DNA of 64,000 nt from Actinosynnema pretiosum (GTDB lineage: Bacteria; Actinomycetota; Actinomycetes; Mycobacteriales; Pseudonocardiaceae): NCBI RefSeq assembly GCF_024171695.1, contig NZ_JAMTCF010000006.1:186001-250000 (forward strand). The letters run 5' to 3'. A program made the position numbers and the translations under genes. This document shows positions 43,219 to 52,700 of the stretch, piece by piece (the stretch's first letter is position 1; the number at the start of each line of letters is the position of its first letter). The notes beneath the pieces were generated by a model that did not search any database, was not told the DNA's origin, and saw only the letters and a list, made by a program, of their open reading frames with translations.

Positions 43219-43719
43219 CTACCCGTTGCCCACCAACAACTCCCCGCCATCGCCGACCCGGCGCACCAGCACCCGCTCCCCCGCCTCCACCAGGTACCCG
43301 GCCCCGCGCACCGTGGTGATCACCCCGGCCGCGCTCCCGAGCTTGTGCCGCAACCGCCGCACGTGCACGTCCACCGTCCGCGTCCCCCGGCTCCCGTCCC
43401 CGCCCCACACCCGGCTGATCAGCTCGCGCCTGCCGTGCACGCGATCCGGGTGCTCGCACAGGAACAGCAGCAGGTCGAACTCGCGCCTGCTCAGCGGCAG
43501 CGCGCGCCCCAGGTGCAGCACCCGCCTCGAATCCGGCAGCACCAGCAGCTCCACGTCCGGCCGCGCGGGCGGGAACGCGCGCGGCGCGGCGGGCAGCGGG
43601 AGGCCGCCGACCCCGTGCACCGCGATCCCGTTGTCGCGCAAGGCGTCCGCGACCCGCGACGTGGCCGGTCCGACCTCGTCCGGCTCGACCTCCAGGCTGA
43701 TCGTCACCACCAGGCGCAC
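43219..43719 (-). CDS. Winged-helix transcriptional regulator (OmpR-type DNA-binding domain)
   Basis: This is a 166-residue protein with an OmpR/PhoB-type C-terminal winged helix (LSRREFDLLLFLCEHPDRVH, then LISRVWGGDGSRGTRTVDVH and VTTVRGAGYLV-like ITTVRGAGYLVEAG). The N-terminal 60 residues lack receiver-domain residues, so it is not a classical response regulator. They form a short alpha/beta segment (VVTISLEVEPDEV) that may sense another signal. The start is GTG 43719. It converges on the hydrolase gene and is divergent from folD. Confidence 0.88.
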   Translation of the reverse strand: MRLVVTISLEVEPDEVGPATSRVADALRDNGIAVHGVGGLPLPAAPRAFPPARPDVELLVLPDSRRVLHLGRALPLSRREFDLLLFLCEHPDRVHGRRELISRVWGGDGSRGTRTVDVHVRRLRHKLGSAAGVITTVRGAGYLVEAGERVLVRRVGDGGELLVGNG

Positions 43720-43811
43720 GGCGCTGCCCTCCCGTTCCCGCTGCGTGGGCCCACGCTAGGAAGGCCGGGCCGACCCGCGCAAAACCGTCCAAGGCGTGAA
43801 CCAGCTTGACA

Positions 43812-43906
43812 CCGAGGGGTTACGATGGCGTAGCACGACTGGCGAGGGTGGGTCACCACCGGGGAGTGCGCGCGGAGCAGGCATCGCCCGCCTGGGTGCC
43901 CCTCAT
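43812..43906 (+). promoter_or_regulatory. ZTP (pfl) riboswitch controlling folD
   Basis: The leader contains the conserved pfl elements in order: GCACGACTGGCG, then CACCACCGGGGAGTG, then CCCGCCTGGGT. An outer stem pairs GAGGGG (43814-43819) with CCCCTC (43899-43904). This motif binds ZMP/ZTP, the signal of 10-formyl-tetrahydrofolate shortage, and usually precedes folD, purH or glyA in actinobacteria. High ZTP would allow folD expression. Confidence 0.9.
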
Positions 43907-43924
43907 CCAACGGATGACAGGGGT

Positions 43925-44782
43925 GTGCCCGTGCCAGCTCGAACGCTCGACGGAACAGCGGCGGCCGACGCGATCTACGACTCGACGGCCATCGCCGCGC
44001 TGGAGTTCGCCCGGCGCTCAGGCCGCGCGCCGCTGCTGGCCACGGTCCTGGTCGGCGAGGACCCGTCGTCGCAGACCTACGTGCGCATGAAGCGCACCCG
44101 CTGCCGCCGGGTCGGCATCGACTCGCGCGCGGTGGAGCTGCCCGCGTCGACCACGACGGCCGAGCTGGTCGCCGAGATCACCCGGTTGTCCCTGGACCCG
44201 GCCGTGGACGGCATCCTGCTCCAGCACCCGGTCCCGGCGCACGTCGACGAGCGCGCCGCGTTCGAGGCGATCGCGCCCGCGAAGGACGTGGACGGCGTGA
44301 CGATGGCCTCCTACGCCGCGATGGCGTTCGGCGAGCCGGGTTTCCACTCGTGCACGCCCGGCGGCATCCTGCGCCTGCTGGACGTCAACGGCATCGACCT
44401 CGCGGGCAAGCACGCGGTGGTCGTCGGCCGCAGCCCGATCCTGGGCAAGCCGGTGAGCGCGCTGCTGCTGGCCCGCGACGCCACGGTCACGACCTGCCAC
44501 TCCCGCACCACCGACCTGGCCGACCAGGTGGCCCGCGCCGACCTGGTGGTGGCCGCCGTGGGCAAGCCGGAGCTGGTGCGCGGCGAGTGGATCAAGCCGG
44601 GCGCGGTGGTGGTGGACGCGGGCTACCACCCCGGTGGCGTCGGCGACGTCGACCAGGCGGGCGCGGCGGAGCGGGCGTCCTGGCTGACCCCAGTGCCGGG
44701 CGGTGTGGGGCCGATGACGATCGCGCTGCTGCTGGAGCAGACCGTGGCGGCGGCGAGGCGCCACACCCGCGCGGCTGCCTGA
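43925..44782 (+). CDS. folD: Bifunctional methylenetetrahydrofolate dehydrogenase/cyclohydrolase
   Basis: This protein of about 285 residues interconverts 5,10-methylene-, methenyl- and 10-formyl-tetrahydrofolate. Family residues are visible in GEDPSSQTYVRMKRTRC (Tyr and Lys of YxxxK), DGILLQHPVPAH, the NADP site VVVGRSPILGKPVSALL and the C-terminal PVPGGVGPMT. The start must lie after the riboswitch: GTG 43925 and GTG 43931 are both in frame, and 43931 has an AGGGG at good distance. The longer open frame from 43796 runs through the riboswitch and is not coding. Confidence 0.95.
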   Translation: MPVPARTLDGTAAADAIYDSTAIAALEFARRSGRAPLLATVLVGEDPSSQTYVRMKRTRCRRVGIDSRAVELPASTTTAELVAEITRLSLDPAVDGILLQHPVPAHVDERAAFEAIAPAKDVDGVTMASYAAMAFGEPGFHSCTPGGILRLLDVNGIDLAGKHAVVVGRSPILGKPVSALLLARDATVTTCHSRTTDLADQVARADLVVAAVGKPELVRGEWIKPGAVVVDAGYHPGGVGDVDQAGAAERASWLTPVPGGVGPMTIALLLEQTVAAARRHTRAAA

Positions 44783-44791
44783 CCCCGGTGA

Positions 44792-44879
44792 CCGCGCCGA
44801 CCGGGACAGCGGCCCGGTCGGCGCGGCCTCGTGGACCGGGACCGGACGCGCGACCCCGGCGGCGAACCGGGGTCGCGCG
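44792..44879. terminator. Two consecutive hairpins between folD and the PLP enzyme gene
   Basis: CCGCGCCGACCGGG (44792-44805) pairs perfectly with 44813-44826. CGCGCGACCCCGG (44847-44859) pairs perfectly with 44867-44879. One may serve each of the converging genes. Confidence 0.88.
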
Positions 44880-44903
44880 ACCGGTCCGGCGGCGCGAGCC
44901 ACC

Positions 44904-46256
44904 TCACTCCGCGAGCGCCTGCTCCAGGTCGGCCAGCAGGTCGGCGATCCCCTCCAACCCCACCGATAGCCGCACCAGTCCCGCCGTCACCCCGGCCGCC
45001 ACCTGCTCGGCCGGTTCGAGCTGCGCGTGCGTGGTCGACGCCGGGTGGATGATCAGGCTGCGCACGTCCCCGATGTTCGCCAGGTGGCTGAACAACCGCA
45101 CCCGGTCCACCAGCCGACGCCCCGCCTCCAGCCCGCCCACCAGCTCGAACGCCACCACCGCGCCGACCCCGAGCGGCAGGTAGCGCCGTCCGGCCGCGTG
45201 CCACGGGTCGTCCGGCAGGCCCGCGTAGTGCACCCGCGCCACCTCCGGCCGCCCGGCCAGCCACCGCGCCACGGCCCCCGCGTTGGCCACGTGCCGCTCC
45301 ACCCGCAGCGACAGCGTCTCGATCCCCTGGAGCAGCAGGAAGCTGTTGAACGGCGACGCGGCGGGTCCCAGGTCGCGCGCCAGCCTGGCCCGCAGCCGCA
45401 GCGCGAACGCCAGCTCGCCGAAGTCCGCCGCGAACACCACGCCCCGGTAGCCGGGGTCGGGCTCGGTGAACTGCGGCCAGCGGTCGGGGTCGGCGGCGAA
45501 GTCGAACCGCCCGCCGTCCACGACCGCGCCGCCAACGCTGCTGCCGTGCCCGGCCAGGAACTTCGTGGTCGAGTGCACCACCACGTCGGCCTCGTGCTCC
45601 AGCGGCCTGCACAGGTACGGCGTCGGGACGGTGTTGTCCACCACGAGCGGCACGCAGGCCGCGTGCGCGACGTCCGCGACCGCGCGCAGGTCCAGCACGT
45701 TGCCGAGCGGGTTGCCGACCACCTCGGCGAAGAACGCCCTGGTGTTGGGCCGCACGGCCGCCCGCCACGCGGCAGGGTCGTCCGGGTCGGCCACGAAGTC
45801 GACGCCGATGCCCAGCTCGGTGAAGGTGTGGGCGAGCAGCACGCGCGTGCCGCCGTAGAGGGCGGCGGAGGCGACCACGTGGTCGCCGGTGCGGGCGAGG
45901 TTGAGCAGCGCCAGGGTGATCGCGGCCTGGCCGCTGGCGAGCACGACGGCCGCGACCCCGCCCTCCAGGTCGGCGAGGCGCGCCTCGGCGACGGCGGTGG
46001 TGGGGTTGCCGATGCGGCTGTACGCGTGCGAGTCCAGGTCGCGCAGGGCGCAGACGTCGGCGGCGTGCGCGGAGTCGGCGAACGTGAACGAGGTGGTCTG
46101 GTAGATCGGGGTGGCGCGGGCCCCGGTGGTCGGGTCGGGGGACGCGCCCGCGTGGACCTGCCTCGTCTCGAACGACCAGCGCCGGGCTCTCACGTCGCCA
46201 CCGGGGTCGCCGGGGGCGGTGGGCGGTGGCGCTGAGCTGTCGGGAGGCTGGAACAC
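44904..46256 (-). CDS. O-acetylhomoserine sulfhydrylase/cystathionine gamma-synthase family PLP enzyme
   Basis: This 450-residue PLP enzyme belongs to the Cys/Met metabolism family. The cofactor lysine lies in VHSTTKFLAGHGSSVGG. Other conserved parts are RIGNPTTAVAEARLADLEGG, FAEVVGNPLGNVLDL and the C-terminal RSLIIHPASTTHAQL. The length and the insertion before the last third fit the MetY-type (O-acetylhomoserine) group, which makes homocysteine from sulfide. It starts at GTG 46256 with a possible alternative downstream. No other methionine genes are adjacent. Confidence 0.93.
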   Translation of the reverse strand: MFQPPDSSAPPPTAPGDPGGDVRARRWSFETRQVHAGASPDPTTGARATPIYQTTSFTFADSAHAADVCALRDLDSHAYSRIGNPTTAVAEARLADLEGGVAAVVLASGQAAITLALLNLARTGDHVVASAALYGGTRVLLAHTFTELGIGVDFVADPDDPAAWRAAVRPNTRAFFAEVVGNPLGNVLDLRAVADVAHAACVPLVVDNTVPTPYLCRPLEHEADVVVHSTTKFLAGHGSSVGGAVVDGGRFDFAADPDRWPQFTEPDPGYRGVVFAADFGELAFALRLRARLARDLGPAASPFNSFLLLQGIETLSLRVERHVANAGAVARWLAGRPEVARVHYAGLPDDPWHAAGRRYLPLGVGAVVAFELVGGLEAGRRLVDRVRLFSHLANIGDVRSLIIHPASTTHAQLEPAEQVAAGVTAGLVRLSVGLEGIADLLADLEQALAE

Positions 46257-46426
46257 GGTTGCGGAGCGTAGGGCGGGGTGCGGCCGGGAGCGGTCGGGAA
46301 AAGCAAAAGATCATCACTTCCGGTGACACCCGGCCAGGCGATGAGCGGAAACGGCCCGGCGATCGGGCCCGGCGATCGGCCCGACGACCGGCGCGGTCAC
46401 CGCCCGGCCGCCCCGCGCCCTGGCCG

Positions 46427-48100
46427 TCAGGGGTGCCCGGTGGCCTTCGCCGCCATGTCCCACAGGAGCGCGCCGAGGACGGGGTCGTCGAGCTGCGGCG
46501 AACCGGGGGCCGGGCGGTCGCCGACGTGGTAGCCGGTGGCGCGGGCGCGGCTCGCGATGCGCACGAGCTGGTCGGCCGCCGTCTCCGGGCGGACCAGGAG
46601 CGGCCTGGCCAGGAGCGTGAACAGCGCGCCGGGCGCGCCGAGGTGGCGGGCGAAGCCGGTGGCCATGACGCCGGGGTGGAAGTCGGCGACGGGCAGTCCG
46701 GGGTTCCGGCGGCCGAGCTCGCGCAGCAGGATGCCGGACACGAGTTTGGCGCGGCCGTAGGCGGCGTAGGCGCCGAGCGGCCGGGCGCCGACCGGCAGAC
46801 CGTCCACCTCGGACACCGCGAGCGAGGCGCCCCGGTGCGCCCGCGAGGAGGTGGCGACGATCCGACCGCCCGCGAGCGCGGGCAGCAGCAGGGCGTTGAG
46901 CAGCCACGGACCGAGCGCGTTGACCTGGAGCACGGGGTCGACGCGGTCGACGGTGGGACCGGTGCGGTCGGGGATGCCGCCCGCGTTGGCGGCGAGGACG
47001 TCGATCCTGGACAGCTTGGCGAGCAGGTCGTCGGCGAGGGCGCGGACGGTGGCCAGGCTGCTGAAGTCGACCACGTGCCCGGTGACGCCGAGCTCGGCGG
47101 CGAGCGCGGCGGTGCGCTCGGGCGAGCGGCCGACGGGGACGACGCGCGCGCCGAGCGCGTGGAAGCGCCGGGCGGCTGCGGCGCCGAGCCCGGAACTGGC
47201 CCCGGTGATCACCACGACCCGGTCGGCCACCGGGTCGTCCACCCCGGACGGGTCGGCGTCCCACGCGCCGGACCGGTCCGCGCCGCGCGGGCTCGGGAGA
47301 GCGCTCCCCGCGAACGACTGGCCGGGGTTCCCCGCGCCGGGCCGGTCCGCGCTCCGCGCACCGGGCGGCTGAACGCTCCGGGCCCCGGACCGGTCCACGT
47401 CCTGGCCGCCGGAACGGGCGTTCCCCGCGAGCATCGGTCCCGAGCCGGGTCCACTCGCGCCAGGCCGCTCATCGCCACTGGCGCTCACGTCGGACACCGG
47501 GTCCACCCCCTCGGCACCCCGCCGGGAACCGGGCCGGTCGCCGCCCCCGCCACCGGGAGGGGCGTCCCCCTCGAACACCGGGGCCGCCCCGCCCCCTTCC
47601 GCACCGGCCGCAACGCCACGCCGGGAACCGGACCGCTCACCACCCCGGCCACCGGGACGGGCGTCCCCGGAGGACACCGGGCCCGTGCCGATCACCCACT
47701 CGCCGAACTGGTCCGCGCTCCAGGGCGCGCCGACACCCCCACCCCCGGAACCGCCGCCCGCAGGCGGCGGGCCGGGTCTGCCCGGTTCCGCGTGCCGGTG
47801 CGCCCCCGCACCGCCGGAGGTCCGGATCGCCGCCTGGAGCGCGGTCCTGAGCGCGTTCCGCACGCCCGCCCGGTGGGTGCTCCAGAAACCGGGCCGGTCG
47901 ACGCGCCAGATGCCGGGTGGTTGCCGCCGCAGCGCGCCGGGCTGGTCCAGCAGCCACGCGCCGAGCCGGTCGGCCCGCCAGAAGCCCGGCCGGTCGCTGC
48001 AGATCCCCGGCTGGTCCGCGCTCCACGCGCCGGGCCGGTCGGCGCTCCAGAAGCCCGGCCGGTCCACGCCGCGCGGGTAGCCGCCCGCGTCGCCGGTCAC
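46427..48100 (-). CDS. SDR oxidoreductase with 289-residue repetitive N-terminal extension
   Basis: Residues 291-557 are a short-chain dehydrogenase: TGASSGLGAAAARRF, NAGGIPDRTG, Ser in IVATSSRAHRG, and YAAYGRAKLVSG with catalytic Tyr and Lys. Upstream in the same frame, residues 13-80 are about nine octapeptide units of the type DRPGFWSA. Then comes a Gly/Pro/Arg-rich disordered stretch to residue 289. The start GTG at 48100 overlaps the stop of the preceding gene as GTGA, which argues that the extension is translated. A GTG at 47230 directly before the SDR domain is the alternative if it is not. The substrate is unknown. Confidence 0.75.
   Translation of the reverse strand: MTGDAGGYPRGVDRPGFWSADRPGAWSADQPGICSDRPGFWRADRLGAWLLDQPGALRRQPPGIWRVDRPGFWSTHRAGVRNALRTALQAAIRTSGGAGAHRHAEPGRPGPPPAGGGSGGGGVGAPWSADQFGEWVIGTGPVSSGDARPGGRGGERSGSRRGVAAGAEGGGAAPVFEGDAPPGGGGGDRPGSRRGAEGVDPVSDVSASGDERPGASGPGSGPMLAGNARSGGQDVDRSGARSVQPPGARSADRPGAGNPGQSFAGSALPSPRGADRSGAWDADPSGVDDPVADRVVVITGASSGLGAAAARRFHALGARVVPVGRSPERTAALAAELGVTGHVVDFSSLATVRALADDLLAKLSRIDVLAANAGGIPDRTGPTVDRVDPVLQVNALGPWLLNALLLPALAGGRIVATSSRAHRGASLAVSEVDGLPVGARPLGAYAAYGRAKLVSGILLRELGRRNPGLPVADFHPGVMATGFARHLGAPGALFTLLARPLLVRPETAADQLVRIASRARATGYHVGDRPAPGSPQLDDPVLGALLWDMAAKATGHP
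47861..48064 (-). repeat. 24-bp tandem repeats coding DRPGxWxx octapeptides
   Basis: Eight to nine consecutive 24-base units encode DRPGFWSA, DRPGAWSA, DQPGICS, DRPGFWRA, DRLGAWLL, DQPGALRR, QPPGIWRV, DRPGFWST and a decayed HRAGV. One unit is one codon short. The Pro-Gly-x-Trp core is kept most strongly. Confidence 0.85.
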
Positions 48101-48738
48101 CGCGCCGCTCCGTGCAGCACGACGCGCCGCCGCGCCAGGTCGTCCCGCTCCACCGCCGACACCAGGAACTCCGCCGCCGCCGAGCGCGACAGGCCCAGCG
48201 CGCGCGGCCCGCCGATGTCCGTGCTGGCCCGCCACCCTGCCGCGCCGCGATCGGTGAGGGCCCCCAGGTAGGCGAGGGTCCAGTCGAGCTCGGAGGTGGT
48301 CAGCACCCGCTCGGCCGCCCCGTAGTCCCGGTAGTCGCGGCGCACCACCGTGGCCGCGAGCACGCGCAGCACCGGCGAGGCCGCGACCCTGCTGCCGCCC
48401 GCGCCCCAGGCCACCGGCACCGCGATCCGCCGCACCCCCTCCGCGCACATCGCGACCACCAGGTTCGCCACGGCGGACGCGACGGCGGCGGGCCCGCGCC
48501 GCCGAGCGGTCCACGGCGGGTTGCCGAGCGCGGCGATCACCGCGTCCTGGCCGGAGACGGCGGCCCTGACCTCGGCGGGCCACTCGGCGACCGCGCCGAC
48601 CCTGACCGCGAGCGCGGGGTCGGCGGGCAGCCCGTCGGCGCGGCGGGCGAACGCGGTCACCTCGTGCCCGACCTCCAGCGCCCGCGCCACCACGCGCCGC
48701 CCAAGCCTGCCGTTGGCCCCGACCACCAGGATGCGCAC
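48097..48738 (-). CDS. NAD(P)-binding epimerase-like protein (atypical SDR)
   Basis: This 213-residue protein starts MRILVVGANGRLGRRVVARA, the dinucleotide fold of the NmrA/BVR-B-like atypical SDR group. Later segments (IAALGNPPWTARRRGP, VPVAWGAGGSRVA, LDWTLAYLGALTD) fit NAD(P)H-binding reductases such as flavin/biliverdin reductase B relatives. The ATG has a GAGGACC site. Its stop overlaps the start of the repeat-bearing SDR, so the two are translationally coupled and may act in one pathway. Confidence 0.88.
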   Translation of the reverse strand: MRILVVGANGRLGRRVVARALEVGHEVTAFARRADGLPADPALAVRVGAVAEWPAEVRAAVSGQDAVIAALGNPPWTARRRGPAAVASAVANLVVAMCAEGVRRIAVPVAWGAGGSRVAASPVLRVLAATVVRRDYRDYGAAERVLTTSELDWTLAYLGALTDRGAAGWRASTDIGGPRALGLSRSAAAEFLVSAVERDDLARRRVVLHGAAR

Positions 48739-49734
48739 CGGTCCTCCTCAGCCGGCCCCCCGGCCCGCAGACCACTCGCGGGGCCGCGCCCCCGGCGGGA
48801 CGTCCCCATCCAACTCGCGCCCGGCCGCGCGCAGCACCGCCAGACCGGGGAGCACGACGGGAGGGGCGGGTCGTGCGCTCCCCCGGACGGCCCAGCGCGG
48901 ACCGCCGGGCGGGTCGCGGCGCCGGGCGGGGAGTGCGGGAACGCGGATTCCCCCTCGGGGAGGCAGCGGGGCGCCGCCCGCTCCGCCGCGCGCGCGGACC
49001 GGAGCCGGGCCGGGCGGAAGGCGCGAGGTCCGGGCGCACGCCTGAACAGCTGTTCAGCCGTGCGGACGACGTCTCGCGCGCCGGGTCCGGTGCACGGCGC
49101 CCACGTCGCGCGGCCTGTGAAAAAGGCCCGGCCGAGCGCCCTGCGGGAAGCCCACCGGGCGCGCCCGGAACCCGGACGCGCCCGGCGACGAGCAGGCTCC
49201 CCGTCCGCAGGCCACGCGGACGGCACGAGCCCGAAAGAGGCAGGTCGGAACACCCCCGGCGGTCGTGGGACCGCCCCCCTGGATCCGCCGCCACCCTCGA
49301 CCGGACACCCCCGGTTGCCCGCGCTCCCAGGTTCCCCCCGGCCGTGATCACCGGACAATCTTTTCGGCCCAGACCGAAGGGAGGTGCGCGCTCACCGAAC
49401 CAGGGGTAGTGGGCCGGAGCGCTCCGCCGGGCCCGCGCACCCCTGCGGACGGGCGCCACGATCCGGACACCTCGGACAGGGGCTCGCCGGTACCAGATCA
49501 CCGGCGCGGAACCGGGCAGCCACACAGCAAAACCCGCCCGTGTGTCAACCGATCCGGTCAACCGCTCCCCGCGCGGTTGCGCACCCCCGTGAGCGGACAC
49601 AACCATCCCGGCGGTACGGCGCGGGCAGGCGCTGACCGGTCGGCGGGCGCCGACCGGTCCCGGCGCCGGCCGCGCGGGTCCCGTTCCCAGGAACCAGCGC
49701 AGGACCAGCCCAGGACGAGCCGGAGAGTCGCACC
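48739..49734. other. 1-kb intergenic region upstream of the polyketide synthase
   Basis: No convincing gene on either strand. It holds the divergent promoters of the leftward SDR pair and the rightward synthase, plus the palindrome at 49042-49057. An AT-richer patch around 49350-49375 (ACAATCTTTTCGG) could be promoter-associated. Its length suggests complex regulation. Confidence 0.6.
49042..49057. promoter_or_regulatory. Perfect 16-bp palindrome, candidate operator for the synthase region
   Basis: CTGAACAGCTGTTCAG is perfectly symmetric and lies in the long divergent intergenic region. The form suits a dimeric TetR- or LuxR-like regulator. No regulator gene is adjacent. Confidence 0.65.
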
Positions 49735-52700
49735 TTGCCGCCCGAACCAGACCGCGCACCGACCCAGTGGGACGCCTCGGCCGAGCACCGGGCCGAGCAG
49801 GCGATCGCCGTCGTCGGCGCGTCCTGCCGCCTGCCGGGGGCCTCCGACCCGCGCGCCTTCTGGCGGTTGCTGCGCGCGGGCGCGGACGCGACCGGGGTCG
49901 CGCCCGCCGACCGGTGGGGCCCCGGCGCGCGCGGCGGGGCGCTGGAGCGGGTGGACTGGTTCGACGCGGAGTTCTTCGGCGTGTCCGAGGACGAGGCGCG
50001 CGCGATGGACCCGAGGCAGCGGCTGGCCCTCGAACTGGCCTGGGAGGCCGTGGAGGACAGCGGCGCGGTGCCCGGCGCGCTCGCGGGCCTCGGCGTCGGG
50101 GTGTTCCTGGGCGTCACCGCCGACGACCGCGCGCGGTGCGGGGTGATCGCCGACCTGGTGTCGCACGCGTTCGGGCTGCGCGGGCCGAGCCTGGTCGTGG
50201 ACACCGCGCAGTCGTCGTCCCTGGTCGCGGTGCAGCTGGCGTGCGAGTCGCTGCGCTCGGGCGAGTCGGTGGTGGCGCTGGCGGGCGGGGTGGACCTGGT
50301 GCTCGCGCCGGAGGGCGCGCGGTCGGGCGAGTTCGGCGGGACGTCCCCGGACGGGCGCTGCCGGGTGCTCGACGCGTCCGCGAACGGCTCCGGGCGCGGG
50401 GAGGGCGGGGTGGTGCTGGTGCTCAAGCACCTGGCCACCGCGCTCGCGGACGGCGACGACGTGCACTGCGTGGTGCTGGGCGGCGCGGTCACCGGCGACG
50501 GCCCGCACGACGGCCCCGACCCGGCGGGCCAGCGGGAGGTGCTGCGCGCGGCGTACCGGGCGGCGGGCGTGGACCCGGCGGCGGTCGGGTACGTGGAGCT
50601 GCACGGCGCGGGCAGCCGCGCGGGCGACCGGGCGGAGGCGCTGGCGCTCGGCTCGGTGCTGGGCGCGGCCCGCCCGCCCGGCTCGCCGCTGCCGGTCGGG
50701 TCGGCCAAGACGAACGTGGGGCACCTGGAGGGCGCGGCGGGCGCGGTCGGCCTGCTGAAGGCGGCGCTGGCGATCCGGTTCCGCGAGCTGCCGCCGAGCT
50801 TGCACTTCCGGGAGCCGGACCCGGCGCTCGACCTGGACCTGCTGAACCTGCGCGTGCAGACCTCGCTGACGCAGTGGCACGGCGGGTGGGGCGGTGAGCT
50901 GGTCGCGGGCGTGAGCGCGTTCGGCGTGGGCGGCACGAACTGCCACCTGGTGCTCGGCGAGGCCCCCGCCCGCACGCCCGCCCCCGAACCGGTGGGCGAG
51001 CCGGTGGTGCCGTGGCTGCTGTCGGGGGCGACCCGCGAGGCGCTGCGCGAGCAGGCCGCGCGGCTGGCCGACCACCTGCTGGGCGAGCCGGACTGGACGC
51101 CGTCGGACGTCGCGCACACCCTGGCGCGCGCCAGGACCGCGTTCGCGCACCGGGCCGCCGTGGTCGGCTCGACCCGCGAGGAGCTGCTGCACGGACTCGG
51201 CGGCATCACCGAGGAGCCCGCGTGGTCCGGAGCGGTGCTGCTGCTGTCCGGGCAGGGCAGCCAGCGGGTCGGCATGGGCAGGCTGCTGCACGGGGCGTTC
51301 CCGGTGTTCGCGCGCGCGTGGGACGGGGCGTGCGCGCACCTGGACCCCGGCCTGACCGAGCTGGTGTTCGAGGGGTCGCAGGAGGAGCTGGACCGCACGG
51401 AGGTGGCGCAGCCCGCGCTGTTCGCGTTCCAGGTGGCGCTGGCCGCCCTGCTGGCCGCGCACGGGGTGCGGCCGAGCTTCCTGGTCGGCCACTCGGTCGG
51501 CGAGGTCGCCGCCGCGCACCTGGCCGGGGTGCTGGACCTGCGGGACGCGGCGACCCTGGTGCGCGCGCGGGCCGGGCTGCTGCGCGAGCTGCCCGCCGAC
51601 GGGGCGATGGCGGAGATCCGCGCCGGGGCGGCCGAGGTCGCGGCGGCGCTGCGGGACGTGCCCGGCGTGGGCGTGGCGGCGGTGAACACGGCGGACGCCA
51701 CCGTGGTGTCCGGGGACGGCGCGGCGGTCGACGAGGTGGTGGAGCGCTGGCGGCGGGCGGGCGTGGACGCGGGCAGGCTGCGCACGCGCGGGGCGTTCCA
51801 CTCGCACCACTGCGACCCGATGGTGGCGGAGCTGGCGGCGGTGGCGTCGACCTTGACGTTCCGGACGCCGCAGGTGCCGGTGGTGTCGACCGTGCTGGGC
51901 GAGCCGACCGACGAGATCGCGACCCCCGGCTACTGGGCCAGGCAGCTGCGGGCCCCGGTGCTGTTCCACCGCGCGACGTCGTGGCTGCACGCCCACGACC
52001 CGGCCCTGCTGCCGATCCCGTCGACGGCGAACGGGCCGTCCGCGCTGCTGAACTGGCTGGCGCGGGCCCACACCGGCGGGCTGCCGGTGGACTGGCGCGG
52101 ACTGGTGCCGCACGCGCGACGGGTGCCGCTGCCGACCTACCCGTTCCAGCGGGAGGACTGCTGGTTGGGGGTTGCGGAGGGGGTGGGAGACCCGGAGGCG
52201 ACGGACTTCTTCGAGCCGGTGGGGGTCTCCGCCGACGCGGAGACGGTGCGGTTCAGCCTGGACGAGCTGGGGGTGGACGCGGACGAGCCGGTCGAGCACG
52301 AGGTCGACGGGGACGAGCGCGAACCGGATGAGTTCGAACCGGATGAGTTCGACCGGGCCGATGAGATGCCTGCGGAAGACGCCCGGTTCGACACGGAACC
52401 CGAGTACGACGAACTCGATGACGACGAAACGGAGGACGTCGAGCTGGACAGCGTCGAACCGGATGGCGTCGAACCGGATGGCGTCGAACCGGACGGCACT
52501 CCCCCGGCTGAGGTCGACCTGGAAGCGACCGAGCAGCCCGAGGTCCGCGCTCCCGAGGTGCCCGATCCCGAGGTCGTGCCCTCCGACTCTCCCACTTTCA
52601 CCGTTCCTGCTCCCGCCGTCCCCGATGCCGACGCTTCCCGTGTTCCCGCTGTTCCGGGTGCTCCCGCTGTTTCCGGTGCTCCCGCTGTTTTGGGTGTGGA

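Noticed and set aside
43796..43924. Long N-terminal extension of FolD
   Set aside because: It coincides with the ZTP riboswitch and has no similarity to FolD.
48739..49759. Upstream extension of the leftward SDR frame to 49759
   Set aside because: The sequence beyond 48100 overlaps the well-supported NAD(P)-binding gene and has no protein character. The GTGA overlap marks 48100 as the start.
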